Shown here: positions 28,001-38,238 of the stretch, in pieces
Layout of the letters: the number at the start of each line of letters is the position of its first letter
Numbering within the stretch: position 1 is the stretch's first letter
From: Vibrio rumoiensis
GTDB lineage: Bacteria; Pseudomonadota; Gammaproteobacteria; Enterobacterales; Vibrionaceae
Length of the DNA: 64,000 nt
Assembly: GCF_002218045.2 (NCBI RefSeq)
Contig: NZ_AP018685.1
Span: 682,001-746,000 of the forward strand
Direction: 5' to 3'
The notes under the pieces: generated by a model
Told to the model about the DNA's origin: nothing
The model's input: only the letters and a program-made list of their open reading frames with translations
The model's database searches: none
Position numbers and translations under genes: made by a program

Positions 28001-28261
28001 ATGTACACACCAGAAGAAAAAGCACGTATAAAATGGGCTTGTCGTCGTGGCATGCTAGAGCTTGACGTTGTTATCATGCCTTTTTTTGAAGAATGTTTTG
28101 ATGATTTAAGCGAGGAAGATCAACAATCATTTGTTTCTTTACTTGAATCGGATGATCCAGATTTGTTTACTTGGATCATGGGGCATGGTCGTAGTGAACA
28201 TTTAGGACATGCCAAAATAGTGGATAGAATCGTTGCCCACAATCTTAGTAAAGTGCGCTAA
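28001..28261 (+). CDS. sdhE: FAD assembly factor SdhE
   Basis: 86 residues (E. coli 88). SdhE promotes covalent flavinylation of SdhA and FrdA. The signature RRGMLELD is at about 15-22, followed by [18 protein letters not shown] and [15 protein letters not shown]. The ATG is preceded by a weak GGAACC site. It overlaps the next gene, cptA, by 29 bp. Confidence 0.95.
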   Translation: MYTPEEKARIKWACRRGMLELDVVIMPFFEECFDDLSEEDQQSFVSLLESDDPDLFTWIMGHGRSEHLGHAKIVDRIVAHNLSKVR

Positions 28262-28643
28262 TCGCGATAAAACAACCTCTGTATTTCATTATCATCAAAC
28301 TTATATCGCTCAGATTTGCTTAGTTACATTCAACTGTATCTTGATTTGGGCGATATCAGTTTCTACGCTTCCACTCATCGCCTCAGTGCTATTGATAATA
28401 ATATCGTTTTCAATCCTATCGAATATCCACACCCGTTGTGACAAACGTTCAATCCGCTTGAATACTTACCAACCCCTGATCCGAATTGATCGGCAATTAT
28501 CGGAATTTTGCGTGCAATTAATAATGAAAGACGGTCAAGTACTGCGCTTGATGCGTCACCAGTTTAAAGGTCATGAGTATAAGAAATTAAACGAAGTGTT
28601 GGATGAAGGGGAAAATAACCTTTCAATTTTCATTAAAAATTAA
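28233..28643 (+). CDS. cptA: YgfX/CptA family membrane protein
   Basis: Up to 136 residues. Two adjacent membrane helices at about 24-65 ([31 protein letters not shown] region), then a cytoplasmic tail, the layout of YgfX (once named toxin CptA; inner-membrane partner of SdhE/CptB). The similarity call rests on topology and gene position, not on a strong motif. The frame has no ATG or GTG before the membrane segment; the most plausible start is a TTG at 28233 inside sdhE, which implies translational coupling. The start is therefore uncertain. Confidence 0.72.
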   Translation: MPTILVKCANRDKTTSVFHYHQTYIAQICLVTFNCILIWAISVSTLPLIASVLLIIISFSILSNIHTRCDKRSIRLNTYQPLIRIDRQLSEFCVQLIMKDGQVLRLMRHQFKGHEYKKLNEVLDEGENNLSIFIKN

Positions 28644-28644
28644 G

Positions 28645-28692
28645 ATAAAAAATAGGCTTCAACCATAATCAATCAAGTTGAAGCCTATCTCT
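28645..28692 (-). terminator. nadB terminator (possibly also for cptA)
   Basis: TAGGCTTCAAC / GTTGAAGCCTA, an 11-bp perfect stem with T6 on the minus strand. It lies 54 bp after the nadB stop and just past the cptA stop. Confidence 0.85.
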
Positions 28693-28745
28693 ATGTCTTA
28701 CTTTCAGTCACCGCTTATTGAAATCGAAAATTAAAGCAATTCACA

Positions 28746-30377
28746 TTAAAATAAAGGGTTACTGGTTCTGAACTTTTCTGGTTCAAGAATGGTTGGGCCG
28801 CTATGTTCTAACGGTTTTGGATAGTCCAACGTATAGTGTAAACCTCGGCTTTCTTTACGTTCCATTGCACAACGAACCATTAATTCCGCCACTTGTAATA
28901 AGTTACGTAGCTCAAGTAAATTATTGGAGACTCTAAAGTGGCTATAGTACTCATGAGTTTCTTGTTGCAGTAATTGGATACGTCGTAAAGCTCGCTCAAG
29001 GCGTTTATCCGTTCTTACAATGCCCATGTAATCCCACATAAATAAACGTAATTCATGCCAGTTATGCTGCAAGATCACTTCTTCATCTGAGTTGGTGACT
29101 TGGCTTTCATCCCAATAAGGAAGTGTTGGTGGTAGTTCGACTTTATCAAGGTTAGCAATGATGTCTTTCGCTGCCGACCACGCATAAACCACACATTCTA
29201 GGAGTGAATTTGATGCTAAACGGTTTGCGCCATGGAGACCGGTATAAGTCACTTCACCAACGGCGTACAAGTTAGTTAAATCTGTTTTCCCTTGCTGATT
29301 CACCATCACGCCACCACAGGTATAATGAGCGGCAGGGACGATTGGAATAGGCTCTTTGGTCATGTCGATGCCCAGATCGAGCAAGCGCATATTAATGGTT
29401 GGAAAATGCTTTTCGAGAAAATCTGCGGGTTTATGGCTGATATCGAGATACATGCAATCGGCACCAAGACGTTTCATTTCATAGTCAATGGCACGAGCGA
29501 CAATATCACGAGGCGCGAGTTCTGCTCTATTATCAAAATCAGGCATAAAACGAGTGCCATCTGGGCGTTTGAGATAAGCGCCTTCACCACGTAACGCTTC
29601 CGTTAGTAAGAAATTTCGAGCTTCAGGATGGAATAAGCAAGTTGGGTGAAACTGATTAAATTCGAGATTAGCCACTCGGCAACCCGCACGCCACGCCATT
29701 GCAATACCGTCACCAGAAGAAACATCTGGGTTTGAGGTGTATTGATACACTTTTGAAGCGCCGCCCGTGGCAAGTACCACAAATTTTGCTCGTACCGACT
29801 CGACGTGCTCTCGATTACGGTTCCATATATAAGCCCCAACGACTTTTTTTGCGTCACCGCCAATGCGGTCTTCGGTAATTAAATCTAAAGCGTTATAGCG
29901 CTCTAGAAAATGGATGTTTGGATGGTTATTCACGTTATCTTGCAAGTTCGTTTGCATTGCCATGCCAGTGGCATCTGCAGCATGTAAGATACGTCGATGG
30001 CTGTGTCCGCCTTCTCGAGTTAAGTGATGACGAGGATGCTCACTTTTGTCATTTTCATCAAGGTCAAAAGGAACGCCACCATCGATTAACCACTGCACAC
30101 ATTCTTTGGCATTTTCGGTGATGAAGCTAACCGCATCTTTTTCACATATACCAGCGCCAGCAATTAGAGTGTCTTCAATATGAGATTCGATACTATCGTC
30201 TTCATCAAAGACCGCAGCGATTCCGCCCTGAGCGTAATAGGTGGAGCCTTCGTTACGAGGGCCTTTGCTTAATACTATGATTTTGCCATGAGGGGCAACT
30301 CTCAGTGCTAAAGATAAACCTGCAGCACCACTACCGATGACCAGTACATCACATTGATGTTCACTATTTGTGTTCAT
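28746..30377 (-). CDS. nadB: L-aspartate oxidase
   Basis: 543 residues (E. coli 540). FAD enzyme oxidising L-aspartate to iminoaspartate, the first step of de novo NAD synthesis. FAD loop [15 protein letters not shown] about 11-25, [11 protein letters not shown] about 47-57, the [16 protein letters not shown] active-site stretch about 118-133, [11 protein letters not shown] with the His/Cys region, and [12 protein letters not shown]. The C-terminal helical domain is complete. Divergent from rpoE across 425 bp, as in E. coli. Confidence 0.97.
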   Translation of the reverse strand: MNTNSEHQCDVLVIGSGAAGLSLALRVAPHGKIIVLSKGPRNEGSTYYAQGGIAAVFDEDDSIESHIEDTLIAGAGICEKDAVSFITENAKECVQWLIDGGVPFDLDENDKSEHPRHHLTREGGHSHRRILHAADATGMAMQTNLQDNVNNHPNIHFLERYNALDLITEDRIGGDAKKVVGAYIWNRNREHVESVRAKFVVLATGGASKVYQYTSNPDVSSGDGIAMAWRAGCRVANLEFNQFHPTCLFHPEARNFLLTEALRGEGAYLKRPDGTRFMPDFDNRAELAPRDIVARAIDYEMKRLGADCMYLDISHKPADFLEKHFPTINMRLLDLGIDMTKEPIPIVPAAHYTCGGVMVNQQGKTDLTNLYAVGEVTYTGLHGANRLASNSLLECVVYAWSAAKDIIANLDKVELPPTLPYWDESQVTNSDEEVILQHNWHELRLFMWDYMGIVRTDKRLERALRRIQLLQQETHEYYSHFRVSNNLLELRNLLQVAELMVRCAMERKESRGLHYTLDYPKPLEHSGPTILEPEKFRTSNPLF

Positions 30378-30619
30378 AAGTTCGTTTCAGTTCCTAAGCT
30401 AGTATCGATAATTTGAGCTCGATACTTATTTGTATTCACTCAGTTGGCACATGATGTATTAAATACACACACTTGACGAAGTATTGAAATCAGTGGCTAA
30501 TATCGCTATATATCAAACTGAGTTTCAAGTGTTGTTTACTTTTCCATGAAAAAAGTGAGAAAGTTAGATGACGATTACAGCATATTTTATGGTTAAAATG
30601 GGAAAAGTTTTATTTTAAT

Positions 30620-30647
30620 GAACTTTTCCTCCCACCACATGTCACAA
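30620..30647 (+). promoter_or_regulatory. Candidate sigma-E autoregulatory promoter of rpoE
   Basis: GAACTT, 16 bp, TCACAA. The -35 is a perfect sigma-E match and the -10 approximates the TCnnA type. rpoE operons are normally autoregulated from such a promoter. Confidence 0.55.
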
Positions 30648-30673
30648 TAGTGGTCGGTGATACATCAATACTA

Positions 30674-30702
30674 CAATATACCCAAGTGACTTCAAAAGGC
30701 TG
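30674..30702 (+). repeat. Single arm of the MITE-like repeat
   Basis: CAATATACCCAAGTGACTTC and the next few bases match the left end of the element at 45596 (CAATATACCCAAGCAACTTC). Only one arm is present here, in the presumed rpoE leader. Confidence 0.65.
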
Positions 30703-30802
30703 TTTCCTTATAACAAAAACAGTAAATAAGTTATTTAAGTATAATAAGAAATGCTTATGTCGATGAAGACACAGAGCAAAACAATAGGAGTAGGTGCTCG
30801 AA

Positions 30803-31381
30803 ATGAGCGAGCAGTTGACTGATCAAGTTTTAATTGAGCGGGTTCAAAGCGGAGATAAACAAGCATTCAATCTTTTGGTCACAAAATATCAAAATAAAGT
30901 GTGTAGTTTGATTTCTCGTTACATTAAGAATCCCGGCGATGTGCCTGACGTGGCTCAAGAAGCCTTTATCAAAGCCTACCGAGCGCTGCCAAACTTTCGT
31001 GGTGAAAGCGCGTTTTATACTTGGCTTTATCGTATCGCAGTGAATACCGCGAAGAATCATATCGTCGCTCAATCACGTCGCCCTCCAGCGAGTGATGTCG
31101 ATGCCGAAGAGGCAGAATATTACGAATCTGGAAGTGCATTAAAAGAAATATCGAACCCTGAGAACTTAACGTTGTCAGAAGAATTAAAGCAGGTCGTTTT
31201 TAATGCAATTGAAGCCCTGCCAGAAGATTTGAAAACCGCAATGACCTTACGAGAACTGGATGGTTTGAGTTATGAGGAGATTGCGGAGGTGATGGACTGT
31301 CCAGTTGGGACCGTTCGTTCTCGGATTTTCCGAGCTCGCGATGCAGTGGAAAAGAAAATACGCCCACTGATTCAGCGATAA
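30803..31381 (+). CDS. rpoE: RNA polymerase sigma-E factor
   Basis: 192 residues from the ATG at 30803, giving MSEQLTDQVLIERVQ as in E. coli; a GTG three codons upstream lies only three bases after the AGGAG and is unlikely. ECF sigma factor controlling the envelope-stress response. Region 2 includes DVAQEAFIKAYRAL and the -10 element FYTWLYRIAVNTAKN. Region 4 (ELDGLSYEEIAEVMDCPVGTVRSRIFRAR) is the -35 helix-turn-helix. First gene of the rpoE-rseA-rseB-rseC operon. Confidence 0.98.
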   Translation: MSEQLTDQVLIERVQSGDKQAFNLLVTKYQNKVCSLISRYIKNPGDVPDVAQEAFIKAYRALPNFRGESAFYTWLYRIAVNTAKNHIVAQSRRPPASDVDAEEAEYYESGSALKEISNPENLTLSEELKQVVFNAIEALPEDLKTAMTLRELDGLSYEEIAEVMDCPVGTVRSRIFRARDAVEKKIRPLIQR

Positions 31382-31406
31382 CAAATGACTAATAATGGTG
31401 AGTAAA

Positions 31407-31988
31407 ATGACCAATAAACAGCAGATCTCAGCTCTAATGGATGGAGAGCTTATTGATCAATCATTGATTTCTGATATTGAAAAAGACAATGAGTCTTTAC
31501 AATCTTGGAGTCACTATCATTTGATCGGAGATACGCTTCGTGGTGAAACACCAAGTAACCCTAGTTGGGATATCGCCTCTAAAGTGGCATTAGCGTTGGA
31601 AGATGAAGCGGCTCATACCAGCTTCTCTTCAAAAAATGTGACACCAATTTTAGAAGCTCAGCCTAAACCTGAGAAAGCTCGTGCAAGAATGCCCGCTTGG
31701 TTGAGTAACTTAACTCAAGTTGGTGTGGCTGCTTGTGTTTCTCTTGTCGTTATTCTTGGTGTGCAGCAATACTCTGGTTCGGATGCAACCAATGTAGCTT
31801 CTGATTCTGATCAGCTTCCAGTTTTACAAACGATACCTTTTGCTGGATCGGCAGAGCCTGTTAGCCTTACTCGTGACTCTGTACGTTCACAATCATCAGA
31901 AGCAAAAGCGATGGAGCAACACCGTCGAGCGAATGCTTTGATGCAAGATTATGAATTACAACTGCGTTTGAATCACACGAGTGAGTAA
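31407..31988 (+). CDS. rseA: Anti-sigma-E factor RseA
   Basis: 193 residues from the ATG at 31407, which has GGTGAG seven bases upstream; the ATG at 31395 has no site. The N-terminal cytoplasmic domain (KQQISALMDGELID, WSHYHLIGDTLRGE) holds sigma-E. A single membrane helix lies at about 106-120 (VGVAACVSLVVILGV), and the periplasmic tail binds RseB and is cut by DegS then RseP. The C-terminus EAKAMEQHRRANALMQDYELQLR matches the RseA tail. 25 bp after rpoE. Confidence 0.95.
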   Translation: MTNKQQISALMDGELIDQSLISDIEKDNESLQSWSHYHLIGDTLRGETPSNPSWDIASKVALALEDEAAHTSFSSKNVTPILEAQPKPEKARARMPAWLSNLTQVGVAACVSLVVILGVQQYSGSDATNVASDSDQLPVLQTIPFAGSAEPVSLTRDSVRSQSSEAKAMEQHRRANALMQDYELQLRLNHTSE

Positions 31989-32030
31989 TAGAGTACTCGT
32001 GGTGATTAAACCGATAAAAGCGGTATTGAA

Positions 32031-32999
32031 ATGAAAAAAATTCTGATTAGTGCTTGGTTGCTATTCAGCTTATTTAGTCAAGTAGCCTCAGCTGAAGATG
32101 TTAAGCCTTCTGCTGAGGCTTTATTGCTTAAAATGAGTGACGCTAGTAAGACAATGAATTATGAGTTGTCTTATATTTTGGTGCGTAAGAATAGTATTGA
32201 GCCATTGCTTTATCGTCATGCGATTGAAAATGATAAAAGCTTAGCTCATCTAGTTTACCTCAGCGGACCTGTACGCGAAGTGATTCGTCGTGGCGATGAA
32301 ATTAGCTATATTGAACCTGGTTTAGACCCATTTTCTATTCGTTCTGGCCAGATGGTTGCGCCTCTTATTCCTCTTATTAATAGTGATATTAATGAGTTGA
32401 GTCATAGTTATGACTTTGTGAAAATCGGCCGCTCTCGAGAGGCGGGTACCGCATGTCAGGTTATTCGTGTTGTGCCTAAAGATGGCCAACGCTACTCTTA
32501 TATCGTTTGGATTGATGAGCGTACGAATTTGCCATTAAGAGCGGATTTGGTTGAACGCAACGGTGAGATTTTAGAGCAATATCGAACGATTTCTTATGCC
32601 GTGAGTGATCACATTGCAACGATTTTAGATGGTTTAAATTCAGCAAAGTTACCGGATGTATTAACCCTTCCTAAGCCGCAAGAAACCGATGCGAATTGGA
32701 AGGTTAATTGGGTACCAAATGGCTTTGAAGCCAATAGCTTGAATCGCTATCGAATGTCTGTGACTGGTAGTGTCGTGGAAAGTCAGTTGTACAGTGATGG
32801 GTTGTTTAATTTTTCTGTTTATGTGTCGGAAATGAAAACACCAGACAGTAAACCACAAGTGTACCGTCAAGGGCGCAGAACGCTACAAACCTTTGTTAAA
32901 GACAGTCGGGAAATATCGGTGATTGGTGATATCCCACCTTCGACGGCTAAGCGAATTGCCGATTCGGTAACATTCAACAATAAAGGTAACACGCCATGA
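32031..32999 (+). CDS. rseB: Sigma-E regulatory protein RseB
   Basis: 322 residues (E. coli 318). Periplasmic protein that shields RseA from DegS and senses lipopolysaccharide or lipoprotein intermediates. Signal peptide about 1-21, cleaved after VASA. The large N-terminal LolA-like domain includes YRHAIENDKSLAHLVYLSGPVREVIRRGDEI-type sequence; a small C-terminal domain starts near 222 (NWKVNWVPNGFE). Its stop overlaps the rseC start (ATGA-type overlap of four bases). Confidence 0.96.
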   Translation: MKKILISAWLLFSLFSQVASAEDVKPSAEALLLKMSDASKTMNYELSYILVRKNSIEPLLYRHAIENDKSLAHLVYLSGPVREVIRRGDEISYIEPGLDPFSIRSGQMVAPLIPLINSDINELSHSYDFVKIGRSREAGTACQVIRVVPKDGQRYSYIVWIDERTNLPLRADLVERNGEILEQYRTISYAVSDHIATILDGLNSAKLPDVLTLPKPQETDANWKVNWVPNGFEANSLNRYRMSVTGSVVESQLYSDGLFNFSVYVSEMKTPDSKPQVYRQGRRTLQTFVKDSREISVIGDIPPSTAKRIADSVTFNNKGNTP

Positions 33000-33466
33000 T
33001 GACGGCACTGGCAACCGTCATTTCGGTTGATGAAGACCAAGGTATGAATAATGTGCAACTGAGTTGTGATCAACAAACCAGCTGCAATAGTTGTAAATCT
33101 CAAAAAAACTGCGGAACCGGAATGATGTCTAAGGCATTAGGCAATAAATCTCACTTTTGGAAGCTTCGAACCAAGCAAGCGCTGCAAGCTGGACAAGTGG
33201 TTGAGATCGGCTTGCCGGAAAAAAGTTTGGTTCTCTCAGCCTTAGTTGTATACCTATTACCATTGCTTGCAATGATTACTGGTAGTGTTTTTGCTCAATT
33301 ATTCTTACGACCATGGCTTAACCTCGGAGAAGGCATTGTCATTCTGATGTTCTTTATCTGTGGTGCTCTTGGGGTCTACTTTGCTAAGCCAATGACTCAA
33401 TGGTTAGAAAAAAAAGTCGATAACGAAGTTTCGTTGATCCGAGTTTTAGGGCAGCCTATTATTTGA
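32996..33466 (+). CDS. rseC: SoxR-reducing / sigma-E operon protein RseC
   Basis: 156 residues. Inner-membrane RseC family; in E. coli linked to SoxR reduction together with the Rsx complex and to thiamine-related metabolism. N-terminal cytoplasmic cysteine cluster C24, C30, C33, C39 (CDQQTSCNSCKSQKNC), which may carry an Fe-S centre. Two membrane helices are near 79-99 and 108-128. Last gene of the rpoE operon; a 7-bp hairpin (CTACCCA/TGGGTAG, 33486-33508) without a T tract lies before lepA. Confidence 0.94.
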   Translation: MMTALATVISVDEDQGMNNVQLSCDQQTSCNSCKSQKNCGTGMMSKALGNKSHFWKLRTKQALQAGQVVEIGLPEKSLVLSALVVYLLPLLAMITGSVFAQLFLRPWLNLGEGIVILMFFICGALGVYFAKPMTQWLEKKVDNEVSLIRVLGQPII

Positions 33467-33592
33467 GATTTTCTCCTAGGTATAGCTACCCAGCAGGAAA
33501 TTGGGTAGAATCGCTGCCACTAAAATGAAATTGACCCAGCAAAAGGGATTTCATATCCAATCCACCATTTATTTGAGTATTGTCTCCAGCCT

Positions 33593-35386
33593 ATGAAGCA
33601 CATTCGTAACTTTTCGATTATCGCCCATATCGACCACGGTAAGTCGACTCTTTCTGATCGCTTAATTCAAGTTTGTGGAGGGCTGACCGAGCGTGAAATG
33701 GCAGCTCAAGTACTTGATTCTATGGACCTTGAGCGTGAGCGCGGTATCACGATCAAAGCACAAAGCGTAACCTTAGATTATAAAGCTAATGATGGTGAGA
33801 CTTATCAACTTAACTTTATCGATACTCCTGGACACGTTGACTTTTCTTATGAAGTATCTCGCTCTCTAGCGGCGTGTGAAGGTGCCTTACTGGTAGTCGA
33901 TGCCGGTCAAGGTGTAGAAGCTCAAACACTGGCGAACTGCTACACTGCGATTGAAATGGACCTCGAAGTGGTTCCAATTTTAAATAAAATTGATTTACCA
34001 GCAGCCGATCCTGAACGAGTGGCTGAAGAAATTGAAGATATCGTCGGTATTGATGCTATGGAAGCGGTTCGCTGTTCGGCAAAAACCGGCATTGGTGTCG
34101 ATCTCGTCTTAGAAGAAATTGTTAAATCCATTCCTGCACCAGAAGGTGATCCGGACGGGCCGCTACAAGCCTTAATTATCGATTCATGGTTTGATAACTA
34201 TTTAGGCGTGGTTTCTTTAGTTCGAATCAAAAATGGTTCTTTAAAGAAAAATGACAAAATTAAAGTAATGAGCACTGGCCAAACTTGGGGTGTTGATCGC
34301 ATTGGTATTTTCACACCAAAACAAATTGATACCAACGGACTGAATACTGGCGAAGTAGGCTGGGTTGTGTGTGGTATTAAAGATATTTTGGGTGCGCCGG
34401 TTGGTGATACTTTAACGCACGCAAAAGGCGGCTGTGAAAAGCGCTTACCGGGCTTCCAAAAAGTGAAACCTCAGGTCTATGCAGGATTATTCCCAGTATC
34501 GTCAGATGATTACGAAAACTTCCGTGATGCGTTAGGCAAGCTTAGCTTAAACGATGCGTCTTTATTCTATGAACCAGAAAGTTCAGCAGCGCTTGGTTTT
34601 GGTTTCCGTTGTGGCTTCCTTGGTATGCTACACATGGAAATCATCCAAGAGCGTTTAGAGCGTGAATATGACCTTGATCTGATCACAACAGCACCGACAG
34701 TAGTGTATGAAGTTGAAAAGACCAATGGTGATGTCATTTATGTGGATAGCCCTGCGAAACTACCAGCTATTAATGATATCGAAGAAATTCGTGAGCCCAT
34801 TGCTCGTTGTAACATTTTAGTGCCTTCAGATTACTTAGGTAACGTCATCACATTGTGTGTTGAAAAACGTGGTACCCAAGTTGATATGGTTTATCACGGC
34901 AATCAAGTGGCATTAACCTATGACTTACCAATGGCTGAAGTGGTATTGGATTTCTTTGACCGTTTGAAATCAACATCACGTGGTTACGCATCACTGGATT
35001 ACAACTTCCATCGTTATGAAAGTTCAAGCATGGTACGTGTAGACGTCTTGCTTAACGGCGATACCGTTGATGCACTCGCTATCATCACACATAAAGATAA
35101 CTCACAAACTCGTGGTCGTCAGTTGGTTGAGAAAATGAAAGAATTCATTCCTCGCCAAATGTTTGATATTGCCATTCAAGCGGCGATTGGTAATCACATT
35201 ATTGCTCGTTCAACCGTTAAGCAGTTACGTAAAAACGTAATCGCAAAATGTTACGGTGGTGATGTGAGCCGTAAGAAAAAGCTATTGAAGAAGCAGAAAG
35301 AAGGTAAGAAACGCATGAAGCAAATCGGTAATGTTGAGTTACCGCAAGAAGCGTTCTTAGCGATTTTGCACGTAGGTAAAGATTAA
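33593..35386 (+). CDS. lepA: Elongation factor 4 (LepA) GTPase
   Basis: 597 residues (E. coli 599). Ribosome-associated translational GTPase acting in initiation/back-translocation and 30S biogenesis. G1 AHIDHGKST near 12-20, G2 ERGIT, G3 [12 protein letters not shown]4 NKIDL, and the LepA-specific C-terminal domain with [20 protein letters not shown]. Follows the rpoE operon after 126 bp and precedes lepB, as in E. coli. Confidence 0.98.
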   Translation: MKHIRNFSIIAHIDHGKSTLSDRLIQVCGGLTEREMAAQVLDSMDLERERGITIKAQSVTLDYKANDGETYQLNFIDTPGHVDFSYEVSRSLAACEGALLVVDAGQGVEAQTLANCYTAIEMDLEVVPILNKIDLPAADPERVAEEIEDIVGIDAMEAVRCSAKTGIGVDLVLEEIVKSIPAPEGDPDGPLQALIIDSWFDNYLGVVSLVRIKNGSLKKNDKIKVMSTGQTWGVDRIGIFTPKQIDTNGLNTGEVGWVVCGIKDILGAPVGDTLTHAKGGCEKRLPGFQKVKPQVYAGLFPVSSDDYENFRDALGKLSLNDASLFYEPESSAALGFGFRCGFLGMLHMEIIQERLEREYDLDLITTAPTVVYEVEKTNGDVIYVDSPAKLPAINDIEEIREPIARCNILVPSDYLGNVITLCVEKRGTQVDMVYHGNQVALTYDLPMAEVVLDFFDRLKSTSRGYASLDYNFHRYESSSMVRVDVLLNGDTVDALAIITHKDNSQTRGRQLVEKMKEFIPRQMFDIAIQAAIGNHIIARSTVKQLRKNVIAKCYGGDVSRKKKLLKKQKEGKKRMKQIGNVELPQEAFLAILHVGKD

Positions 35387-35461
35387 TCACAGTCGCTGAT
35401 GAATTCCGTTTCTGTGATATATCATAACGGTTCATTATGAATGCGTTATGAATTTAATAAA

Positions 35462-35490
35462 GTGAAAGGGTTAAGGCCTTTTCACTTTTT
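35462..35490 (+). terminator. Terminator-like hairpin between lepA and lepB
   Basis: GTGAAAGG-GTTAAGG-CCTTTTCAC then five T; it may attenuate lepA-lepB transcription. Confidence 0.8.
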
Positions 35491-35564
35491 ATTCTTTATT
35501 TAAGTCGGACATTTTTATACCGATCATTGGATTGGTATTGTTTATTAAAGGGAAGCCGAAACGG

Positions 35565-36464
35565 ATGGCGAATACATTTTCATTAATCTTAGTGCTGGTG
35601 ACATTAGTCACTGGCGTGGTATGGGCATTAGAAAAGTTTGTTTGGGGTAAAAAACGCCAGCAAGCTGTCGCTGATGTTGAGACAAAAACGACAGAAGCAT
35701 TAAGCAAGGAAATGGCCGCTAAAGTCCACCCGCAACCTTGGTGGGTCGAAAATAGTGTTTCTATTTTCCCTGTAATTGCATTTGTTCTCATTCTGCGTAG
35801 CTTCATCTACGAACCGTTTCAAATTCCATCAGGATCTATGATGCCAACCCTATTAGTGGGCGATTTCATCTTGGTAGAAAAGTTTTCATACGGTATCAAA
35901 GACCCAGTTTTCCAATCTAAAATCATTGAAACGGGTGAGCCAAAGCGTGGTGATATTGCTGTGTTCAAATATCCACCACAACCTAACATTGACTATATAA
36001 AGCGCGTTGTCGGCTTGCCTGGCGATACAATCCGCTATACTGAAAATAAACAAATTTGCGTTCAAGCTGCAGGCACAGATACTTGTAAGCCTGTTGCTCA
36101 GTTTGATGCGAAAGAAAGTCCATTTTATCAAGATGGCATTCCGTTGATTCAAGCTAAAGAACAGCTTGGTGAAGTGGAACATAATATTTTAATCAGCCCA
36201 ATTCGTCGCGATAACGTACAAGCTTACCAACCTCGTCCGTACCACAATGAATGGGTCGTGCCAGAAGGTGAGTACTTTATGATGGGTGATAACCGTGATA
36301 ACAGTGCTGATAGTCGCTACTGGGGCTTTGTTCCAGAAGCTAACTTTGTGGGTAAAGCCACCGCCATTTGGATTAGCTTTGAATTTGATCGTGATGCGGA
36401 CAGCGTATTACCTTCGTGGATCCCTACCGGCGTACGATTCAATCGTATCGGCGGACTGACATAG
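35565..36464 (+). CDS. lepB: Signal peptidase I
   Basis: 299 residues from the ATG at 35565 (MANTFSLILVLVTLVTG). The open frame reaches 11 codons further up but this start matches Vibrio LepB and has AGGGAAG upstream. Two N-terminal membrane helices (about 4-24 and 63-80), catalytic Ser91 in IPSGSMMPTL and Lys146 in DYIKRVVGLPGD, then the MGDNRDNSADSRYWGFVP box. It cleaves Sec and Tat signal peptides on the periplasmic side. Cotranscribed with rnc (16 bp gap). Confidence 0.96.
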   Translation: MANTFSLILVLVTLVTGVVWALEKFVWGKKRQQAVADVETKTTEALSKEMAAKVHPQPWWVENSVSIFPVIAFVLILRSFIYEPFQIPSGSMMPTLLVGDFILVEKFSYGIKDPVFQSKIIETGEPKRGDIAVFKYPPQPNIDYIKRVVGLPGDTIRYTENKQICVQAAGTDTCKPVAQFDAKESPFYQDGIPLIQAKEQLGEVEHNILISPIRRDNVQAYQPRPYHNEWVVPEGEYFMMGDNRDNSADSRYWGFVPEANFVGKATAIWISFEFDRDADSVLPSWIPTGVRFNRIGGLT

Positions 36465-36480
36465 ACATAATTGAGAGAGT

Positions 36481-37161
36481 ATGAATTCTCAGATTCTTAG
36501 ATTACAAAAGAAAATTGGCTATCAATTTAACGATGCCAATTTCTTGAACCTCGCACTGACTCACCGCAGTGCGAATAGCAAGCATAATGAGCGCTTAGAG
36601 TTTTTGGGCGATTCAATTTTAAGTTTTGTTATTGCCGATGAGTTATATCATCGCTTCCCTAATATTAATGAAGGGGATATGAGCCGCATGCGTGCGACCT
36701 TAGTTAGAGGCCATACTTTAGCTGAATTAGGTCGTGAATTTGAGCTTGGTGACTACTTAAAATTAGGTCCAGGTGAATTGAAGAGTGGCGGTTTCCGTCG
36801 TGACTCTATTCTAGCTGATGCCGTTGAAGCTATCATTGGTGCTTGTTATCTCGATAGTGATATCGAAATCGTACGTAAAGTGGTTTTAGGTTGGTATGAA
36901 TCTCGTTTGGAAGAGATCCAACCGGGGGTCTCACAAAAAGATCCTAAAACACGCCTACAAGAATTTTTGCAAGGCCGTCGTAAACCGTTACCGATTTACG
37001 TCGTGGCAAAAATTAAAGGTGAAGCGCACAATCAAGAGTTCACCGTTTCATGTGAAATCACAGGTGTAGCAGAACCTATTGTTGGTAAAGGCACCAGTCG
37101 ACGCAAAGCTGAGCAAGCGGCAGCCGAGTTGGCATTAGGAGTATTAACGGATGGCAAATAA
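36481..37161 (+). CDS. rnc: Ribonuclease III
   Basis: 226 residues (E. coli 226). Double-strand-specific endoribonuclease for rRNA and mRNA processing. Catalytic motif [19 protein letters not shown] about 38-56; second acidic site in [13 protein letters not shown]; dsRNA-binding domain from about 155 ([11 protein letters not shown] ... [18 protein letters not shown]). It overlaps the start of era by 11 bp, implying coupled translation. Confidence 0.98.
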   Translation: MNSQILRLQKKIGYQFNDANFLNLALTHRSANSKHNERLEFLGDSILSFVIADELYHRFPNINEGDMSRMRATLVRGHTLAELGREFELGDYLKLGPGELKSGGFRRDSILADAVEAIIGACYLDSDIEIVRKVVLGWYESRLEEIQPGVSQKDPKTRLQEFLQGRRKPLPIYVVAKIKGEAHNQEFTVSCEITGVAEPIVGKGTSRRKAEQAAAELALGVLTDGK

Positions 37162-38155
37162 AAACGATCCACAAGACGAGCAAGAGTTCGATCTGGATGC
37201 TTACTTTGCTGGTGAAGCGCAACCTAATCAAGCCGCTTCAGAAGAGATTGATCCAAGTGAGCAACGTTGTGGTTTTATCGCGATTGTTGGCCGACCAAAT
37301 GTCGGTAAATCAACGCTATTAAACCATTTACTTGGTCAGAAGATTTCAATTACTTCACGCAAACCTCAGACTACCCGTCACCGCATCATGGGTGTGGATA
37401 CCGAAGGTGCGTTTCAGGCTATCTACGTGGATACTCCTGGGTTGCACATCGAAGAAAAACGTGCAATTAACCGCTTAATGAACCGTGCAGCCAATAGCTC
37501 ATTAAGTGATGTTAACTTGGTATTGTTCCTGGTTGATGGAACCCAATGGACGCCCGACGATGAAATGGTGTTGAATAAACTTCGTACCGCGAATTTCCCA
37601 ACGGTATTGCTTATCAATAAAGTCGATAATGTAAAAGATCGTACTGAAGTGATGACGCATATGCAGACCTTGTCTGAGAAAATGGATTTCGTCGATATTA
37701 TCCCTATCTCAGCGAAACATGGCCGTAATACTGATGCGATTCATGAGCGAGTACGTGCTGCATTGCCACAAGCGGTGCATCACTTTCCTGAAGAGTATGT
37801 GACCGATCGTTCACAACGCTTCATGGCATCTGAAATCATTCGTGAAAAATTGATGCGCTTTACTGGTGAAGAACTGCCTTATTCTGTGACGGTTGAAATC
37901 GAGCGTTTTGATTACAACCCTGAAACGGATGGCTTTCATATCAACGCCTTGATTTTGGTTGAGCGTATTGGTCAGAAGAAAATGGTGATAGGCAAAGGTG
38001 GTGAGAAAATCAAAACCATCGGCCGCGAAGCTCGTCTTGATATGGAAGAGTTGTTTGAGCGTAAAGTCTACTTAGAAACTTGGGTTAAAGTGAAATCCGG
38101 TTGGGCTGATGATGAGCGCGCACTGCGTTCACTTGGCTATATTGATGATTTATAA
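37151..38155 (+). CDS. era: GTPase Era
   Basis: 334 residues. GTPase and 16S rRNA-binding chaperone in 30S assembly. It carries an acidic N-terminal extension of about 38 residues relative to E. coli Era (301). G1 GRPNVGKST at 47-55, G3 DTPGLH, G4 NKVD, SAK loop, and the KH domain with [17 protein letters not shown] near the C-terminus. The ATG lies in the end of rnc. A long hairpin repeat follows in the 83-bp gap to recO. Confidence 0.97.
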   Translation: MANKNDPQDEQEFDLDAYFAGEAQPNQAASEEIDPSEQRCGFIAIVGRPNVGKSTLLNHLLGQKISITSRKPQTTRHRIMGVDTEGAFQAIYVDTPGLHIEEKRAINRLMNRAANSSLSDVNLVLFLVDGTQWTPDDEMVLNKLRTANFPTVLLINKVDNVKDRTEVMTHMQTLSEKMDFVDIIPISAKHGRNTDAIHERVRAALPQAVHHFPEEYVTDRSQRFMASEIIREKLMRFTGEELPYSVTVEIERFDYNPETDGFHINALILVERIGQKKMVIGKGGEKIKTIGREARLDMEELFERKVYLETWVKVKSGWADDERALRSLGYIDDL

Positions 38156-38166
38156 TCGTTAACCGG

Positions 38167-38221
38167 AATCTCGAGTCTCGTTTCTCGATATGCTAACTTC
38201 GAGAAACGAGTATTCGAGATT
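38167..38221. repeat. Long-hairpin intergenic repeat
   Basis: AATCTCGA(g)tCTCGTTTCTCGA, a 10-base loop, then the complementary TCGAGAAACGAG...TCGAGATT: a nearly perfect 20-bp stem between era and recO. The core TCTCGTTTCTCG recurs after eno (53828). No T tract, so not a classical terminator. Confidence 0.75.
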
Positions 38222-38238
38222 CGAGCTACGGAAAAATT

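Larger units (their letters stand above)
30378..30802. other. Divergent nadB/rpoE control region
   Basis: Contains a sigma-E-like promoter (30620-30647), one arm of a Vibrio-type repeat (30674-30702) and the rpoE ribosome site. No gene is seen. The nadB side carries AT-rich DNA with no operator I can name. Confidence 0.6.

Noticed and set aside
33486..33508. Hairpin CTACCCA/TGGGTAG as an rseC terminator
   Set aside because: No T tract follows the stem; left as a comment under rseC.
35489..35806. 105-codon frame antisense to the lepB start
   Set aside because: It covers the LepB membrane helices on the other strand and has no support.
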